From: Shewanella kaireitica
GTDB lineage: Bacteria > Pseudomonadota > Gammaproteobacteria > Enterobacterales > Shewanellaceae
DNA length: 64,000 bases
Assembly (NCBI RefSeq): GCF_023284045.1
Contig: NZ_JAKIKQ010000012.1
Span: 62,001-126,000, forward strand
Direction: 5' to 3'
The notes beneath the pieces were generated by a model, which saw only the letters and a list, made by a program, of their open reading frames with translations, searched no databases and had not been told where the DNA came from. Of the stretch, positions 1-10,711 are shown piece after piece. The first letter of the stretch is position 1; the number at the start of each line of letters is the position of its first letter. The position numbers and the translations under genes were made by a program.

Positions 1-384
1 GGTAAAATGCAATTTACCATCGTGAGTATCGGCACTAGGTGATACTGTTGCGGCATTAGCTGTCCACATACTTGAAGCACTGCAGCATGCACGTAACAAC
101 GCAGGAGCTTCTTTAGCGGCTTTATTTAAGACTTCAGCATCAGAGCCGGTAAAACCGATTCTACGCAGCGTATGAAGGTCTGGACGCTCTTGAGGAGCAA
201 ACATACCTTGTACTAAACCTAAGTCTGCAAGAGCTTTGGCTTTTTTGATCCCTTGTTTGGCAGCATCTTTAGGGCTAGATGTCGCGGCAGCGTTGTTTAA
301 AGAGGCAACGTTTCCGAATGATAAACCCGCGTAATTATGTGTCGGGCCTACTAGTCCGTCGAAATTGGCTTCAAAATGCTTCAT
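1..384 (-). CDS. astB: N-succinylarginine dihydrolase, 5' part (runs off the left edge)
   Basis: The complementary strand encodes 128 residues from an ATG at 384 to the window edge, with no stop. The protein begins [20 protein letters not shown] and continues with LSFGN, the conserved N-terminus of AstB. AstB hydrolyses N2-succinylarginine to succinylornithine, CO2 and ammonia in the cytoplasmic arginine succinyltransferase pathway. An AAAGGA ribosome site lies just upstream of the ATG. The C-terminal part, including the catalytic cysteine region, is outside the window. The gene is divergent from topA, and the two share the 385-718 intergenic stretch. Identity rests on the recognisable N-terminal motif. 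Confidence 0.9.
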   Translation of the reverse strand, partial: MKHFEANFDGLVGPTHNYAGLSFGNVASLNNAAATSSPKDAAKQGIKKAKALADLGLVQGMFAPQERPDLHTLRRIGFTGSDAEVLNKAAKEAPALLRACCSASSMWTANAATVSPSADTHDGKLHFT

Positions 385-642
385 TCTTTATCCTTTAGGG
401 TAGCTCAGGTGCTATTTCCATTCCTGAGTTGTAATTATTGAGCTCAGTATACTTAAGCTCAAAGGCTAAACAAGGTAGGGTTTTTTTCTAAAAACAGTGT
501 ATTTGCATCAAAATGCACAACTAATACTTGCTTGATGACTAATAATGAAATATTAGTTTTTAAATAAGCACTAATTTTTTTCACATTTATTTCAAAAACG
601 GTTAAAAAATGGTACTCCAGTACAAATAAAAGAGGGATTAGC

Positions 643-671
643 TTGAAAGTCTTTACACAACCCTCTATATA
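643..671 (+). promoter_or_regulatory. Sigma-70-type promoter of topA
   Basis: TTGAAA (643-648) and TATATA (666-671) are separated by exactly 17 bases, close to the sigma-70 consensus. Transcription would start near 678, about 40 bases before the ATG at 719. This places the in-frame ATG at 671 inside the -10 box, so it cannot be the start codon. The rest of the 385-718 gap is AT-rich with no gene. Confidence 0.6.
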
Positions 672-718
672 TGGAGCCAATTTTCAGATTTTTGAAACTT
701 GTTGGCGCAAATAAATAT

Positions 719-3412
719 ATGGGTAAATCGCTAGTAATCGTCGAATCACCGGCCAAAGCCAAGACTATTAACAAATATCTAGGCAAAGATTTCATCGTTA
801 AGTCGAGTGTAGGTCACATCCGTGATCTGCCTACATCGTCGAGTCCTGACGCAAAGGTGGTGAGCAAAACACCTGCTGAAGTCAAGAAGATGTCTCCAGA
901 GGAGAAGGCTGAGTATAAGAGTCTAAAAGCGAAGCAAGCTTTAGTTGCCCGCATGGGAGTTGACCCGGAAAAAGGCTGGAAAGCGAAATACCAAACGCTT
1001 CCTGGCAAAGAGAAAGTTGTAAAAGAGTTACAAACACTTGCTGAGTCAGCTGACCACATCTATCTCGCAACCGATTTGGATAGAGAGGGGGAGGCGATCG
1101 CTTGGCATCTGCAACAGGTTATTGGTGGAGATGAATCTCGCTATCAACGCGTAGTGTTTAACGAAATAACTAAATCAGCCATTCAGGATGCATTTAGTCA
1201 GCCATCAGTGCTCGACACAAATATGGTCAATGCGCAGCAAGCGCGTCGATTCTTAGACCGTGTCGTTGGCTTTATGGCATCACCGCTGTTATGGAAGAAA
1301 GTTGCCCGTGGTTTGTCTGCCGGACGTGTGCAATCTGTTGCTGTGCGCCTGGTGGTTGAGCGTGAAGGTGAGATCAAGGCGTTCGTACCTGAAGAGTTTT
1401 GGGATGTTCATGCTGAACTCAATACCTTGTCTGATGAACGACTTAAAATGCAAGTTGCCAAATTTCAGGGCAAGGCATTTAACCCAGTAAACCAGACTGA
1501 AGCTGACACTGCAGTTAGCGCGTTGTCACAATCTAGTTTTGTTGTTGCAGGCCGTGAAGACCGAGCGACATCAAGTAAGCCGTCAGCACCGTATATTACT
1601 TCTACGTTGCAACAGGCAGCGAGTACGCGTTTAGGCTTTGGTGTTAAGAAAACCATGATGATGGCACAGCGCTTATATGAAGCGGGTCACATTACCTATA
1701 TGCGTACCGATTCAACCAACTTAAGCCAAGAAGCGCTCGATAATGTGCGTGAAATGATTGGCAAAGAATATGGTGATAAGTACCTGCCAGAATCTCCTAT
1801 CCGTTATGGGAGCAAAGAGGGCGCGCAAGAAGCGCATGAAGCAATTCGTCCTTCAAATGTAAAAGTCACCGCCGCTTCTTTAAGTGATATGGAGCGTGAT
1901 GCTCAGCGTTTGTATGAACTTATTTGGCGCCAGTTTGTATCCTGTCAGATGACACCTGCTAAATATGACGCGACACGTTTGACCGTTGCTGCAGGCGATT
2001 ATGAGTTAAAAGCCAGTGGCAGAACATTGCGCTTCGATGGTTGGACGCGAGTACAAACCGCAATTAAGAAAAAGAACGAAGAAGACAATACGCTACCAGT
2101 CGTAGCTAAAGGTGACACGGTAACGCTGCAAGAGCTTATGCCTAAGCAGCACTTCACGAAGCCACCCGCACGTTATAGCGAAGCTTCTTTAGTAAAAGAG
2201 CTTGAAAAACGTGGTATTGGTCGCCCGTCTACATACGCAACCATTATTTCAACCATTCAAGATAGAGGTTACGTTAAAGTTGATAACCGCCGATTCTATG
2301 CTGAGAAAATGGGCGAAATTGTCAGCGACAGATTAGTCGGTAGTTTCCAGGATTTAATGAGCTATGACTTTACCGCAAGCATGGAGCAAACATTGGATGA
2401 TGTTGCTCAAGGTAAGCTTGACTGGAAAAAAGTACTCAATGGTTTCTACAAAGACTTCACTAAGCAGTTAGAGAACGCGGAGTTGCCACCTGAAGAGGGC
2501 GGAATGCGCCCGAATGAGATGGTTATCACTGACATTAAATGCCCTACCTGTGGACGCCCTATGGGGATCCGCACCGGAAGTACAGGGGTATTCTTAGGTT
2601 GTTCAGGGTATGCGCTGCCGCCTAAAGAGCGTTGTAAGACAACGTTGAACTTAACGCCAGGCGAAGAAGCGGTAAGTGAAAGTGGTGAAGATGCAGAAAC
2701 TGAAGCGTTAAGAGCGAAACATCGTTGTGGCATATGTGGCACAGCAATGGATAGCTATCTTATTGATGAAACCCGTAAGCTACACATCTGTGGTAATAAC
2801 CCGACCTGTGAAGGCTTTGAAGTCGAAGCGGGTCAGTTTAAGATCAAAGGTTATGAAGGGCCGATTATTGAGTGCGATCGTTGTCAAAACGATATGGAAC
2901 TTAAAAATGGCCGTTTTGGAAAGTATTTTGGTTGTACAAATTCTGAATGTAAGAATACCCGTAAACTGCTTAAAAGCGGTGAAGCGGCACCACCAAAAGA
3001 AGATCCAATACACCTACCAGATCTTAAGTGTACCAAGTCTGATGCTTACTTTGTGTTAAGAGATGGCGCAGCAGGGATCTTCCTTGCAGCTAGCACTTTC
3101 CCTAAATCACGTGAAACACGTGGTCCATTGGTCGAAGAGTTAGTGAAGTATCGTGACTTGTTGTGGCCTAAGTATGCTTACCTTGCTGATGCACCTGTTG
3201 CAGATGATGATGGTAACTTAGCGTCTGTGCGTTTTAGTCGTAAGACCAAAGAGCAATATGTCGCGACGGATGTCGATGGTAAAGCGACAGGCTGGACCGC
3301 CAAGTTTATTGACGGTAAGTGGGTTGCTGAAGCTAAAGCGAAGGCAAAACCGAAAGCTAAAGCCAAACCAAAAGCTAAGCCAAAGGCGAAAGCAAAACCT
3401 AAAGCTGAGTAA
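719..3412 (+). CDS. topA: DNA topoisomerase I (type IA)
   Basis: An 897-residue type IA topoisomerase that relaxes negative supercoils behind polymerases. The N-terminus [20 protein letters not shown] is the Toprim start. The active-site motif [10 protein letters not shown] has its tyrosine near residue 327. Three C-terminal four-cysteine zinc modules begin near residues 608 (CPTCGRP), 669 (CGICG) and 718 (CDRC). The protein is somewhat longer than the E. coli enzyme and ends in a Lys/Ala/Pro tail (about residues 872-897) of repeated KPKAK units, probably a flexible DNA-binding tail. The start at 719 matches the E. coli TopA N-terminus; an in-frame ATG at 671 would add 16 residues but lies in the predicted -10 box. 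A terminator follows. Confidence 0.97.
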   Translation: MGKSLVIVESPAKAKTINKYLGKDFIVKSSVGHIRDLPTSSSPDAKVVSKTPAEVKKMSPEEKAEYKSLKAKQALVARMGVDPEKGWKAKYQTLPGKEKVVKELQTLAESADHIYLATDLDREGEAIAWHLQQVIGGDESRYQRVVFNEITKSAIQDAFSQPSVLDTNMVNAQQARRFLDRVVGFMASPLLWKKVARGLSAGRVQSVAVRLVVEREGEIKAFVPEEFWDVHAELNTLSDERLKMQVAKFQGKAFNPVNQTEADTAVSALSQSSFVVAGREDRATSSKPSAPYITSTLQQAASTRLGFGVKKTMMMAQRLYEAGHITYMRTDSTNLSQEALDNVREMIGKEYGDKYLPESPIRYGSKEGAQEAHEAIRPSNVKVTAASLSDMERDAQRLYELIWRQFVSCQMTPAKYDATRLTVAAGDYELKASGRTLRFDGWTRVQTAIKKKNEEDNTLPVVAKGDTVTLQELMPKQHFTKPPARYSEASLVKELEKRGIGRPSTYATIISTIQDRGYVKVDNRRFYAEKMGEIVSDRLVGSFQDLMSYDFTASMEQTLDDVAQGKLDWKKVLNGFYKDFTKQLENAELPPEEGGMRPNEMVITDIKCPTCGRPMGIRTGSTGVFLGCSGYALPPKERCKTTLNLTPGEEAVSESGEDAETEALRAKHRCGICGTAMDSYLIDETRKLHICGNNPTCEGFEVEAGQFKIKGYEGPIIECDRCQNDMELKNGRFGKYFGCTNSECKNTRKLLKSGEAAPPKEDPIHLPDLKCTKSDAYFVLRDGAAGIFLAASTFPKSRETRGPLVEELVKYRDLLWPKYAYLADAPVADDDGNLASVRFSRKTKEQYVATDVDGKATGWTAKFIDGKWVAEAKAKAKPKAKAKPKAKPKAKAKPKAE

Positions 3413-3437
3413 TCGGTAAGGTTTATAAGCGTAAAAG

Positions 3438-3461
3438 GCCTCGAGTATATCGGGGCTTTTT
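3438..3461 (+). terminator. Rho-independent terminator of topA
   Basis: GCCTCGA (3438-3444) pairs with TCGGGGC (3450-3456), with one T-G wobble, around a 5-base loop and is followed by five T. It lies about 25 bases after the topA stop codon. Confidence 0.8.
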
Positions 3462-3771
3462 AATGTCTACTGTTAGGTGTTTGAGGTCAAGAACAGGTCG
3501 AATATATCCGCTGTTAAGATATTTTTCTGGGTGGCTAGTCGCAAAATCATTAAGGAGAGTCAGTGGTTCTTTTTAAGTACATTGAGTTGGCATAATCACT
3601 GCTTATCTTGCCTATGGCTCTTTAAACTTTCGCTGGCGATAAGAATTTTATATTAATTGCGAGTAGTTTTTGACGGCAATAAAAAGCCCCGAACATGTCG
3701 GGGCGTTTTAAATCTGTAATCTTGCCTTGCTCTCTAATAGCACTAGTGCCTAGATAGGTAGGGCGATCATT
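3462..3771. other. Intergenic stretch between convergent topA and the membrane-protein gene
   Basis: About 310 bases with no convincing ORF. The only structure I see is the terminator of the minus-strand gene at 3681-3710. Confidence 0.5.
3681..3710 (-). terminator. Terminator of the minus-strand membrane-protein gene
   Basis: GCCCCGA (3686-3692) pairs with TCGGGGC (3698-3704). Read on the minus strand the stem is followed by TTTTT. It lies about 65 bases beyond the stop of the gene at 3772-4548. Confidence 0.75.
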
Positions 3772-4548
3772 TTACCACTTTCGCTTAGGCTGAAATAGCA
3801 CATCAATATCGTCTTCATCTTCTTTAGCCGCTGCGACTTGGGGTTGAGCCATTTTCTGTGCGCCCATGATTTCATCAAGCATGGTTTTAGCTTCATCAAC
3901 TTTTTTGGCAATGAAAGGGTCATTTGGTGTTTGAGCTTTTATGGTGTGCAAGGTTGATAAAGCTTTTGTCACCATCTGTTTTGCTGAGCCATACTGCTTC
4001 ATAAAGCAAGCAGCTCTACCTCTTGCAAGCATAGAGTCCACGTTAATTCGCAGTTGTAGGCTATCGATACGGAGCTCTTCTTGGGCAAAATTGCTGGGTT
4101 CAACTCTGCCTTTATTGTGCTCAGCTCTTAGTATCGCTTTCATCTTTTTAAGTGTCTGAACTAAGGTGAGAACTTGTCTGTCATTGTCTGGCAGTCTGAA
4201 CATCTCAATGGCAGGCGCTGACTTAGGCGCATTATTCAATGCTTCTATTTGCGCGCGTAAATCAAATAAGCGACGTTCGTAGTCATTCTTTTGCGCTGGA
4301 GACAAAGAGGCGGCAATAACGAGCGCTTCTTCAATTCTCTTATACAAAATTAATACGATGTTACTGGAGCAGGGGATAAGCCCCGTATTTGAAAGCACGC
4401 CCTCGGTTTCATCAATGATCGCTCTTTGTCGAGCCAGCTCTGTGCGCCTTTCAGCTTCCACACGGGCTTTTTGTTGTTGAATGATGCTAATGCCGATAAT
4501 AAGGAGTAGCAATACACCGATCAAAACAAAGACGGAAACGATTATCAT
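3772..4548 (-). CDS. Single-pass membrane protein of unknown function
   Basis: 258 residues. Residues 3-23 form one very hydrophobic helix (VSVFVLIGVLLLLIIGISI) followed at once by a basic, glutamine-rich stretch, so the protein is probably membrane-anchored with a long cytoplasmic helical part. Residues 30-230 are helix-rich. The stretch around MLARGRAACFMKQYGSAKQM resembles a TPR-like helical pair. The end is acidic (KEDEDDIDVLF) and then basic. I do not recognise a named family. It is monocistronic, convergent with topA and divergent from cysB, with its own terminator. Coding potential is supported by the length, the clean membrane segment and the terminator. Confidence 0.8.
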   Translation of the reverse strand: MIIVSVFVLIGVLLLLIIGISIIQQQKARVEAERRTELARQRAIIDETEGVLSNTGLIPCSSNIVLILYKRIEEALVIAASLSPAQKNDYERRLFDLRAQIEALNNAPKSAPAIEMFRLPDNDRQVLTLVQTLKKMKAILRAEHNKGRVEPSNFAQEELRIDSLQLRINVDSMLARGRAACFMKQYGSAKQMVTKALSTLHTIKAQTPNDPFIAKKVDEAKTMLDEIMGAQKMAQPQVAAAKEDEDDIDVLFQPKRKW

Positions 4549-4671
4549 AAAGGGTCCAGATATTTTTTAATGCTTTTAATGCTACTATAAATCAACATTC
4601 TAGGATAGTAATCTTCATCATGGTTTGATGATTATCAGTTCGCAGAGTTTGACAATTGTGCTATATTCCAT

Positions 4672-4700
4672 TTGATTAAATTATTTCGTTGTACTATAAC
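4672..4700 (+). promoter_or_regulatory. Possible cysB promoter
   Basis: TTGATT (4672-4677) and TATAAC (4695-4700) are 17 bases apart, giving a predicted start near 4707 and a leader of about 70 bases before the cysB ATG. A TTGACA at 4649 has no -10 box at a usable distance. Confidence 0.4.
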
Positions 4701-4750
4701 GAATAATTATACTTAAATGTGTCATTGCTTATCTATTCAAAGATCTGTAA

Positions 4751-5749
<999 letters not shown>

Positions 5750-5768
5750 TCGTTATTAACTGACAATA

Positions 5769-5796
5769 AAAACCTCGCTAATGCGAGGTTTTTTTA
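5769..5796. terminator. Bidirectional terminator between cysB and sdaA
   Basis: AACCTCGC (5771-5778) pairs with GCGAGGTT (5783-5790) around TAAT, with T-runs on both strands. It serves the convergent cysB and sdaA genes. Confidence 0.85.
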
Positions 5797-5814
5797 TGGA
5801 AAACTATAGAGTGT

Positions 5815-7191
5815 TTAACACTCAACGATATTCACAGCCAAACCGCCTTTTGCAGTTTCCTTATATTTACTACGCATATCTTTACCGGTATCCATCATGG
5901 TCTTGATGACTTTATCTAAAGACACTTTATGGTTACCGTCGCCGCGCATAGCCATACGTGAGGCGTTAATCGCTTTAACGGCCCCCATAGCATTCCGTTC
6001 AATGCATGGGACTTGCACTAGGCCGCCTACAGGGTCACAGGTTAAGCCTAAATTATGCTCCATACCGATCTCGGCAGCATTCTCTACATGCTCAACCGTA
6101 CCACCCATGATTTCAGTCAGCGCTGCGGCAGCCATCGAACAAGCAACGCCCACTTCGCCTTGGCATCCTACTTCAGCGCCAGAAATCGAGGCGTTCTTCT
6201 TATACAAAATACCAATGGCAGCAGCAGTTAATAGATAACGGCAACACACATCCATGTCGACCTCTTGCACAAACATGTCGTAATAGCTTAATACCGCGGG
6301 AATAATGCCTGCAGCACCGTTAGTCGGTGCGGTAACAACACGGTCACCAGCAGCATTTTGCTCATTAACGGACAGTGCAAATAGATCTACCCAGTCCATT
6401 GCAGTCAACGGATCGACAACACTCTTACCTTCGGCTTTGAGGCGGCGATAAAGTGACGGCGCGCGGCGGCGTAATTTTAGACCACCAGGTAAAATTCCCT
6501 CTTTTTGGTAACCGCGTTCTACACAGGTTTTCATGGTCTGCCAAATTTCCCACAACTGCTGCTGTATAGCATCTGTGTCTGCAATGCTTAGTTCATTGGC
6601 CATCATTAGCGATGAGATACTAAAACCATGCTCAGTACACAACTCAAGTAGCTGCTGAGCAGAATCAAAATCATAAGGGGCTGACTTGATAGGCGCTGCA
6701 GGGGAGGCATCCTGCGCTTTAATTTCATCTTCATCTAAGATAAAACCGCCACCGACAGAGTAGTAGGTGCGCTCATAAATGCACTTTCCTTCAGCATAAG
6801 CATAAAGGGTCATTGCATTGGCGTGAGCTGGCAGACTTTTACGTCTATGGTAAGTAATCCCATTCGCACGAGAAAACAATACCTCACGACCATTATTCAG
6901 TATTAGTTTTTCATCATTGCTAACGTTTTCTAGAATGGCATCAATCTTATCTGTATCGACGGTATCAGGTGCTTCTCCCATCAAGCCGAGGATCACGGCT
7001 TTGCCTGTACCGTGGCCTTTACCTGTCTGCCCTAACGAGCCGAAAAGCTCAGAACGCATCTCATCTGTTGCGTCATAAAGACCTTGCTTAGTCAGATCTT
7101 CAATAAATATGTTACCCGCTTTCATCGGGCCTACAGTGTGTGAACTTGATGGGCCAATGCCTATCTTGAACATGTCGAATACACTAATCAT
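5815..7191 (-). CDS. sdaA: L-serine ammonia-lyase, iron-sulfur type
   Basis: 458 residues. The enzyme deaminates L-serine to pyruvate and ammonia with an oxygen-labile [4Fe-4S] cluster. The N-terminal beta domain shows [20 protein letters not shown], the family signature. The C-terminal alpha domain contains cysteines in CQGEVG and in [12 protein letters not shown], as expected for the cluster ligands of SdaA/SdaB. Length fits the one-chain enzymes of enteric bacteria. It could be the SdaB paralogue; the two cannot be separated by eye. It is monocistronic, with the terminator at 5769-5796. Upstream is a 400-base divergent gap shared with nagZ. Confidence 0.93.
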   Translation of the reverse strand: MISVFDMFKIGIGPSSSHTVGPMKAGNIFIEDLTKQGLYDATDEMRSELFGSLGQTGKGHGTGKAVILGLMGEAPDTVDTDKIDAILENVSNDEKLILNNGREVLFSRANGITYHRRKSLPAHANAMTLYAYAEGKCIYERTYYSVGGGFILDEDEIKAQDASPAAPIKSAPYDFDSAQQLLELCTEHGFSISSLMMANELSIADTDAIQQQLWEIWQTMKTCVERGYQKEGILPGGLKLRRRAPSLYRRLKAEGKSVVDPLTAMDWVDLFALSVNEQNAAGDRVVTAPTNGAAGIIPAVLSYYDMFVQEVDMDVCCRYLLTAAAIGILYKKNASISGAEVGCQGEVGVACSMAAAALTEIMGGTVEHVENAAEIGMEHNLGLTCDPVGGLVQVPCIERNAMGAVKAINASRMAMRGDGNHKVSLDKVIKTMMDTGKDMRSKYKETAKGGLAVNIVEC

Positions 7192-7593
7192 GCTAAAACC
7201 TTTTTACTCTCGTTGTTATTGCTTTAGTTGTTATTGTTTTAACCAATTTGACTTAGACTATATGCTGCATGCGAATTGAGTTGATCGATGTTTATGTCGA
7301 TTATTCGGCGTAAAAAACTTAAGCTTAATGCTAATCTTAGTCGCTTGTATTGATTGGTGTAAAAAGTATCCCATACTTTAGCGTTATATCTAGCATTAGA
7401 TTTTTTGCACTGACGATAAAAGCATTAGATAAACTAATTTTATTATTCGGGTTTTAGTTTTCGGGTTATGGTTTGGCTGATTTGTTATTTTCATTATTAA
7501 ATAATGACTTAATGTTACTTTTATCTTTTAAGCAGTTTTTTTAGCCCCGCTATTCTTTATATATATTACTAACGATAATTATTTTGAGGTTAT
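7192..7593. other. Divergent intergenic region, sdaA / nagZ
   Basis: About 400 AT-rich bases that must hold the promoters of sdaA (minus) and nagZ (plus). I see no ORF, repeat or clear operator. A run of alternating A and T (about 7558-7568) precedes the nagZ ribosome site (TTTTGAGG). Confidence 0.4.
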
Positions 7594-8607
7594 ATGAGTT
7601 ATTTGATGTTAGATGTTGAATCGACAATTTTGAGCGATGCAGAGCGAGAGCAATTGTCTCACCCAATGATTGGTGGGCTTATCTTGTTTAGCCGAAATTA
7701 CGCTAACCGCAACCAACTTATACAGCTTGTTCAGTCAATTAGAGCCGTTCGTGCTGACATCTTAATTGCCGTTGACCAAGAGGGCGGTCGAGTGCAGCGT
7801 TTTAGAGATGAGTTTACTGTTTTGCCTGCGATGGGAGATATATTACCAGCAGCGCTAGGAGATCTGACTTTAGCTAAGTCTTGGGCTACTGAGCTTGGTT
7901 TTTTAATGGCAATAGAGTTGTTAGCTGTTGATATTGATTTGAGCTTTGCACCAGTACTTGATCTTAATGGCATTAGCCAAGTGATTGGCAAACGCAGCTT
8001 TAGTTGTGATAAAGCTGAAGTCGAACAGCTAGCGACAGCATTTATAAAAGGCATGCAACAAGCTGGCATGGCCAGTGTAGGTAAACATTTTCCTGGGCAT
8101 GGCAGTGTAGAGGCTGATTCCCATATTGCCAAGCCCGCTGATTTACGAAGCAAAGAACAGATATTTGCTAATGATATGCAACCTTTCAAGCAGCTTATCG
8201 CTAAAGATAGATTACAAGGGATCATGCCTGCACATGTTATCTACCCCAATGTAGACGCTAATCCTGCAGGCTTTTCATCCTATTGGCTGCAAGATGTTCT
8301 GCGTAAAGAATTAGGTTTTAACGGGGTGATTTTTTCAGATGATCTCGGAATGAAAGGTGCGACTGTTGCTGGCGGTTATTGTGAGCGAGCACAAGCGGCT
8401 ATCGATGCCGGCTGTAACATGGTTTTGGTATGTAACGACAGTTTCGGTGCCACTGAAGTACTGCATGGCGTTAATTGGCCAATAGCTGAACAACAAGTCA
8501 CGGCCAATCTGCTAAAACCTGATTTTGCGGTGGTGGCTAATGCGCTACAAAATAGTGAGCGCTGGGAAAGAGCTAAAGTGATAGCGGCTCAAATTTTAGA
8601 AAATTGA
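7594..8607 (+). CDS. nagZ: Beta-N-acetylhexosaminidase NagZ (GH3)
   Basis: 337 residues, typical for NagZ, a cytoplasmic enzyme of murein recycling that removes GlcNAc from GlcNAc-1,6-anhydro-muropeptides; its product can induce AmpC beta-lactamase. The GH3 signature KHFPGHG lies near residue 164 and is followed by the conserved DSH. The nucleophile region [10 protein letters not shown] has Asp 249/250. The start has a good ribosome site (TTTTGAGG). It is followed at about 80 bases by ycfP in the same direction, a pairing also found in enteric bacteria. Confidence 0.95.
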   Translation: MSYLMLDVESTILSDAEREQLSHPMIGGLILFSRNYANRNQLIQLVQSIRAVRADILIAVDQEGGRVQRFRDEFTVLPAMGDILPAALGDLTLAKSWATELGFLMAIELLAVDIDLSFAPVLDLNGISQVIGKRSFSCDKAEVEQLATAFIKGMQQAGMASVGKHFPGHGSVEADSHIAKPADLRSKEQIFANDMQPFKQLIAKDRLQGIMPAHVIYPNVDANPAGFSSYWLQDVLRKELGFNGVIFSDDLGMKGATVAGGYCERAQAAIDAGCNMVLVCNDSFGATEVLHGVNWPIAEQQVTANLLKPDFAVVANALQNSERWERAKVIAAQILEN

Positions 8608-8685
8608 TTTAGCGCAACGAATTATCCTACTTAGCTTGGTAGGTTAACTATCATTAGTACACTCGCATAAGCAATGGAGCCAAAT

Positions 8686-9225
8686 ATGATCCTGTATTTA
8701 CATGGGTTTGATGCAACTAGTCCTGGTAACCACGACAAAATGCGACAATTGCAGTTTATTGACCAAGACGTACGCTTGGTGAGCTACAGTACCCAGCACC
8801 CTAAAAACGATATGCAGTATTTGCTTAATGAAGTGAGCAAGCATATTGCTGCTTCTGATGATCAATCACCTATCATTATTGGTGTTGGTTTAGGGGCATT
8901 TTGGGCTGAGAGGATTGGTTTCTTAAACAATATTAAGTCTGTGTTGATTAACCCTAATTTAACGCCTCAGCATAATATGGGCGATAAGATTGACCGTCCA
9001 GAAGAGTACTCAGATATCGCTAATAAATGCGTGAAAGACTTCCGTGGTCTTAATCGTGATAAAGCCTTATGTATTTTGGCGCGAAACGATGAAGTTAATA
9101 ACAATGTTGAAGTGGCTGACTGTTTGCAAGATTACTACAGTGTTGTGTGGGATGAAGAGCAGAGTCATAAATTTAGTTCGTTAGCGACTCAGCTAAATAG
9201 GATTAAGGCCTTTAAGTCTGCTTAA
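8686..9225 (+). CDS. ycfP: YcfP-family esterase-like protein
   Basis: 179 residues from the ATG at 8686. The upstream in-frame ATG at 8674 contains the GGAG that serves as ribosome site for 8686, and [16 protein letters not shown] aligns with the start of E. coli YcfP. The fold is a small alpha/beta hydrolase, with LYLHGF near the N-terminus. The usual nucleophile elbow is altered to [10 protein letters not shown], with glycine where serine is expected, so esterase activity is doubtful. The protein is cytoplasmic and its function is unproven. It probably forms a transcription unit with nagZ, closed by the terminator at 9249-9284. Confidence 0.85.
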   Translation: MILYLHGFDATSPGNHDKMRQLQFIDQDVRLVSYSTQHPKNDMQYLLNEVSKHIAASDDQSPIIIGVGLGAFWAERIGFLNNIKSVLINPNLTPQHNMGDKIDRPEEYSDIANKCVKDFRGLNRDKALCILARNDEVNNNVEVADCLQDYYSVVWDEEQSHKFSSLATQLNRIKAFKSA

Positions 9226-9248
9226 ATCAAATTTTGTCGTCAGTTTCT

Positions 9249-9284
9249 AGCCCGCTAAAGATAGTCATCTTCAGTGGGCTTTTT
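9249..9284 (+). terminator. Terminator after ycfP
   Basis: AGCCCGCT (9249-9256) pairs with AGTGGGCT (9273-9280), with an inner AAGAT/ATCTT extension and a T-run at 9280-9284. Confidence 0.75.
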
Positions 9285-9410
9285 ATTGCATCAAACACTT
9301 TGCTCATTTGGCTAGTATGCGCTAAGTTGTTAAAAGTAGGCGTAGTAATAGACTTGCTTATCGCGAAAATAAACGATTCAAAGATCGAAATACTTGTGTA
9401 GGTGCTAACT

Positions 9411-9686
9411 ATGAAGCGTGTCATTATTAAAATCACTGGAAAGGTTCAAGGTGTCTCATTTCGTCAAAGTACGCTGGCGCAAGCAACGGCGCTAGGTCTA
9501 ACAGGTTATGTGAGTAACCTGACTGATGGCTCGGTACAAGTGCTTGCTCAGGGGAGCTATCCAGCGGTAGACAAATTGATTAGTTGGTGTGAAACCGGCG
9601 CGCCGATGGCAAGTGTTGATAATGTTTATGTTGAAGATGACGAGGCAGACGATATCTACCTCGACTTTTCAATTGTACAGCTCTAG
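9411..9686 (+). CDS. Acylphosphatase
   Basis: 91 residues. Hydrolyses acyl phosphates; small ferredoxin-like fold. The signature GKVQGVSFR carries the phosphate-binding arginine, and GYVSNLTDGSVQV carries the catalytic asparagine. The ATG at 9411 is chosen over a GTG at 9402 because it gives the normal family length and a better distance from AGG at 9398-9400. The gene is short, stands alone and is convergent with csiV, only 6 bases away. Confidence 0.9.
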   Translation: MKRVIIKITGKVQGVSFRQSTLAQATALGLTGYVSNLTDGSVQVLAQGSYPAVDKLISWCETGAPMASVDNVYVEDDEADDIYLDFSIVQL

Positions 9687-9692
9687 CTTAAG

Positions 9693-10709
9693 TTATTCGT
9701 TTAAAAGTGAGCCTTCTGCGTTGACGTTGCTAATAGAGTCATTCTCTTCTTCTGTGCCCTTGGCTGTAGGATGTTCCATTTTTCTTATCTGAATGATCAT
9801 TCCCATTTTAGGGTGGTCAAAATAGTGTACTTCATCACTTCTAACACGCCTGTTTTGCTTCATCGGGATCGAGTATAAAAATGGACTGGTGACCGACTCT
9901 ACCTCTGGTTTTGAGTCTATACCTGTTGAGGCAGGGTTATCACGATGCATTAACGTTACGGTTTTTTCTCCTTCTTCACGCAGGAAAAATGCAGTTTCAA
10001 TAAACAGGTAATGCTCAAGATAGATATTCAAGGTTCCATCTAACTTCCACACCGGCTTTTGCGGCTCAGCCAAAAAACCACTACTCATGAAATCAAACTG
10101 TGGCAGATCGTCGCTAACATCGCTGTTTTGCAAAGGTTGGCCATTTTGCTCGTACTCATTTGAGAAGTCATGGCCAGTGTATAGTTTGATTGGAATGGCT
10201 CTATTTCTTGGCAACATCGATTGTTGCCATGTCATATGCATTAGGCTCTTATTGCCTTTTTCTCGCTTTAACGTTGCAATGATCTCTTTAAACTGGCTTT
10301 GACTCTCAGCCAGCAATACCGCGCCGTCTCCCAAATGTGCAGTTGCAGGTTCCGCTGCTGCAATGACCATAGGTATATCAGTTAAGCTTTTAACTTGGTT
10401 GTTTGAGTTAAGCTGTTCATTACAGTTAAGAGTATCGGTTGCCCAATCTGAAGAGGTGCAACCGTTGAGGCCCATATTAACGGCTGTTAGATCAGTACTT
10501 ACCAATGGAGTGATAAAGTCGACGGTTTTACGTTGACGAGGCTTAACGGCTTTATCTGACCATTGCTCAACCGTAGGAGAATTATGCTCATACAGATAGA
10601 TTTCAACCTCAAACCAACGCTCTTCTTGGGCGATAGCTGTGGTTGACAGGCTCGAAAGTAGACTTGCTGCAAGTGCAAGCATCAATTTATGTGTAGAAAG
10701 TCTAAACAC
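9693..10709 (-). CDS. csiV: CsiV-like periplasmic protein
   Basis: 338 residues with a Sec signal peptide (hydrophobic residues 8-27, cleavage likely after TAIA). The mature start EERWFEVEIYLYEH and the C-terminal YFDHPKMGMIIQIRKM resemble Vibrio cholerae CsiV, a peptidoglycan-binding protein needed for growth with D-amino acids. The gene begins with GTG only 2 bases after mfd; the mfd stop sits in its ribosome site (GGAGAATAA), so it is translationally linked to mfd. The family assignment is by overall pattern and is less secure than that of mfd. Confidence 0.7.
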   Translation of the reverse strand: MFRLSTHKLMLALAASLLSSLSTTAIAQEERWFEVEIYLYEHNSPTVEQWSDKAVKPRQRKTVDFITPLVSTDLTAVNMGLNGCTSSDWATDTLNCNEQLNSNNQVKSLTDIPMVIAAAEPATAHLGDGAVLLAESQSQFKEIIATLKREKGNKSLMHMTWQQSMLPRNRAIPIKLYTGHDFSNEYEQNGQPLQNSDVSDDLPQFDFMSSGFLAEPQKPVWKLDGTLNIYLEHYLFIETAFFLREEGEKTVTLMHRDNPASTGIDSKPEVESVTSPFLYSIPMKQNRRVRSDEVHYFDHPKMGMIIQIRKMEHPTAKGTEEENDSISNVNAEGSLLNE

Positions 10710-10711
10710 GT

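Noticed and set aside
671..718. ATG at 671 as the topA start
   Set aside because: It lies in the predicted -10 box, and the protein aligns with E. coli TopA from 719.
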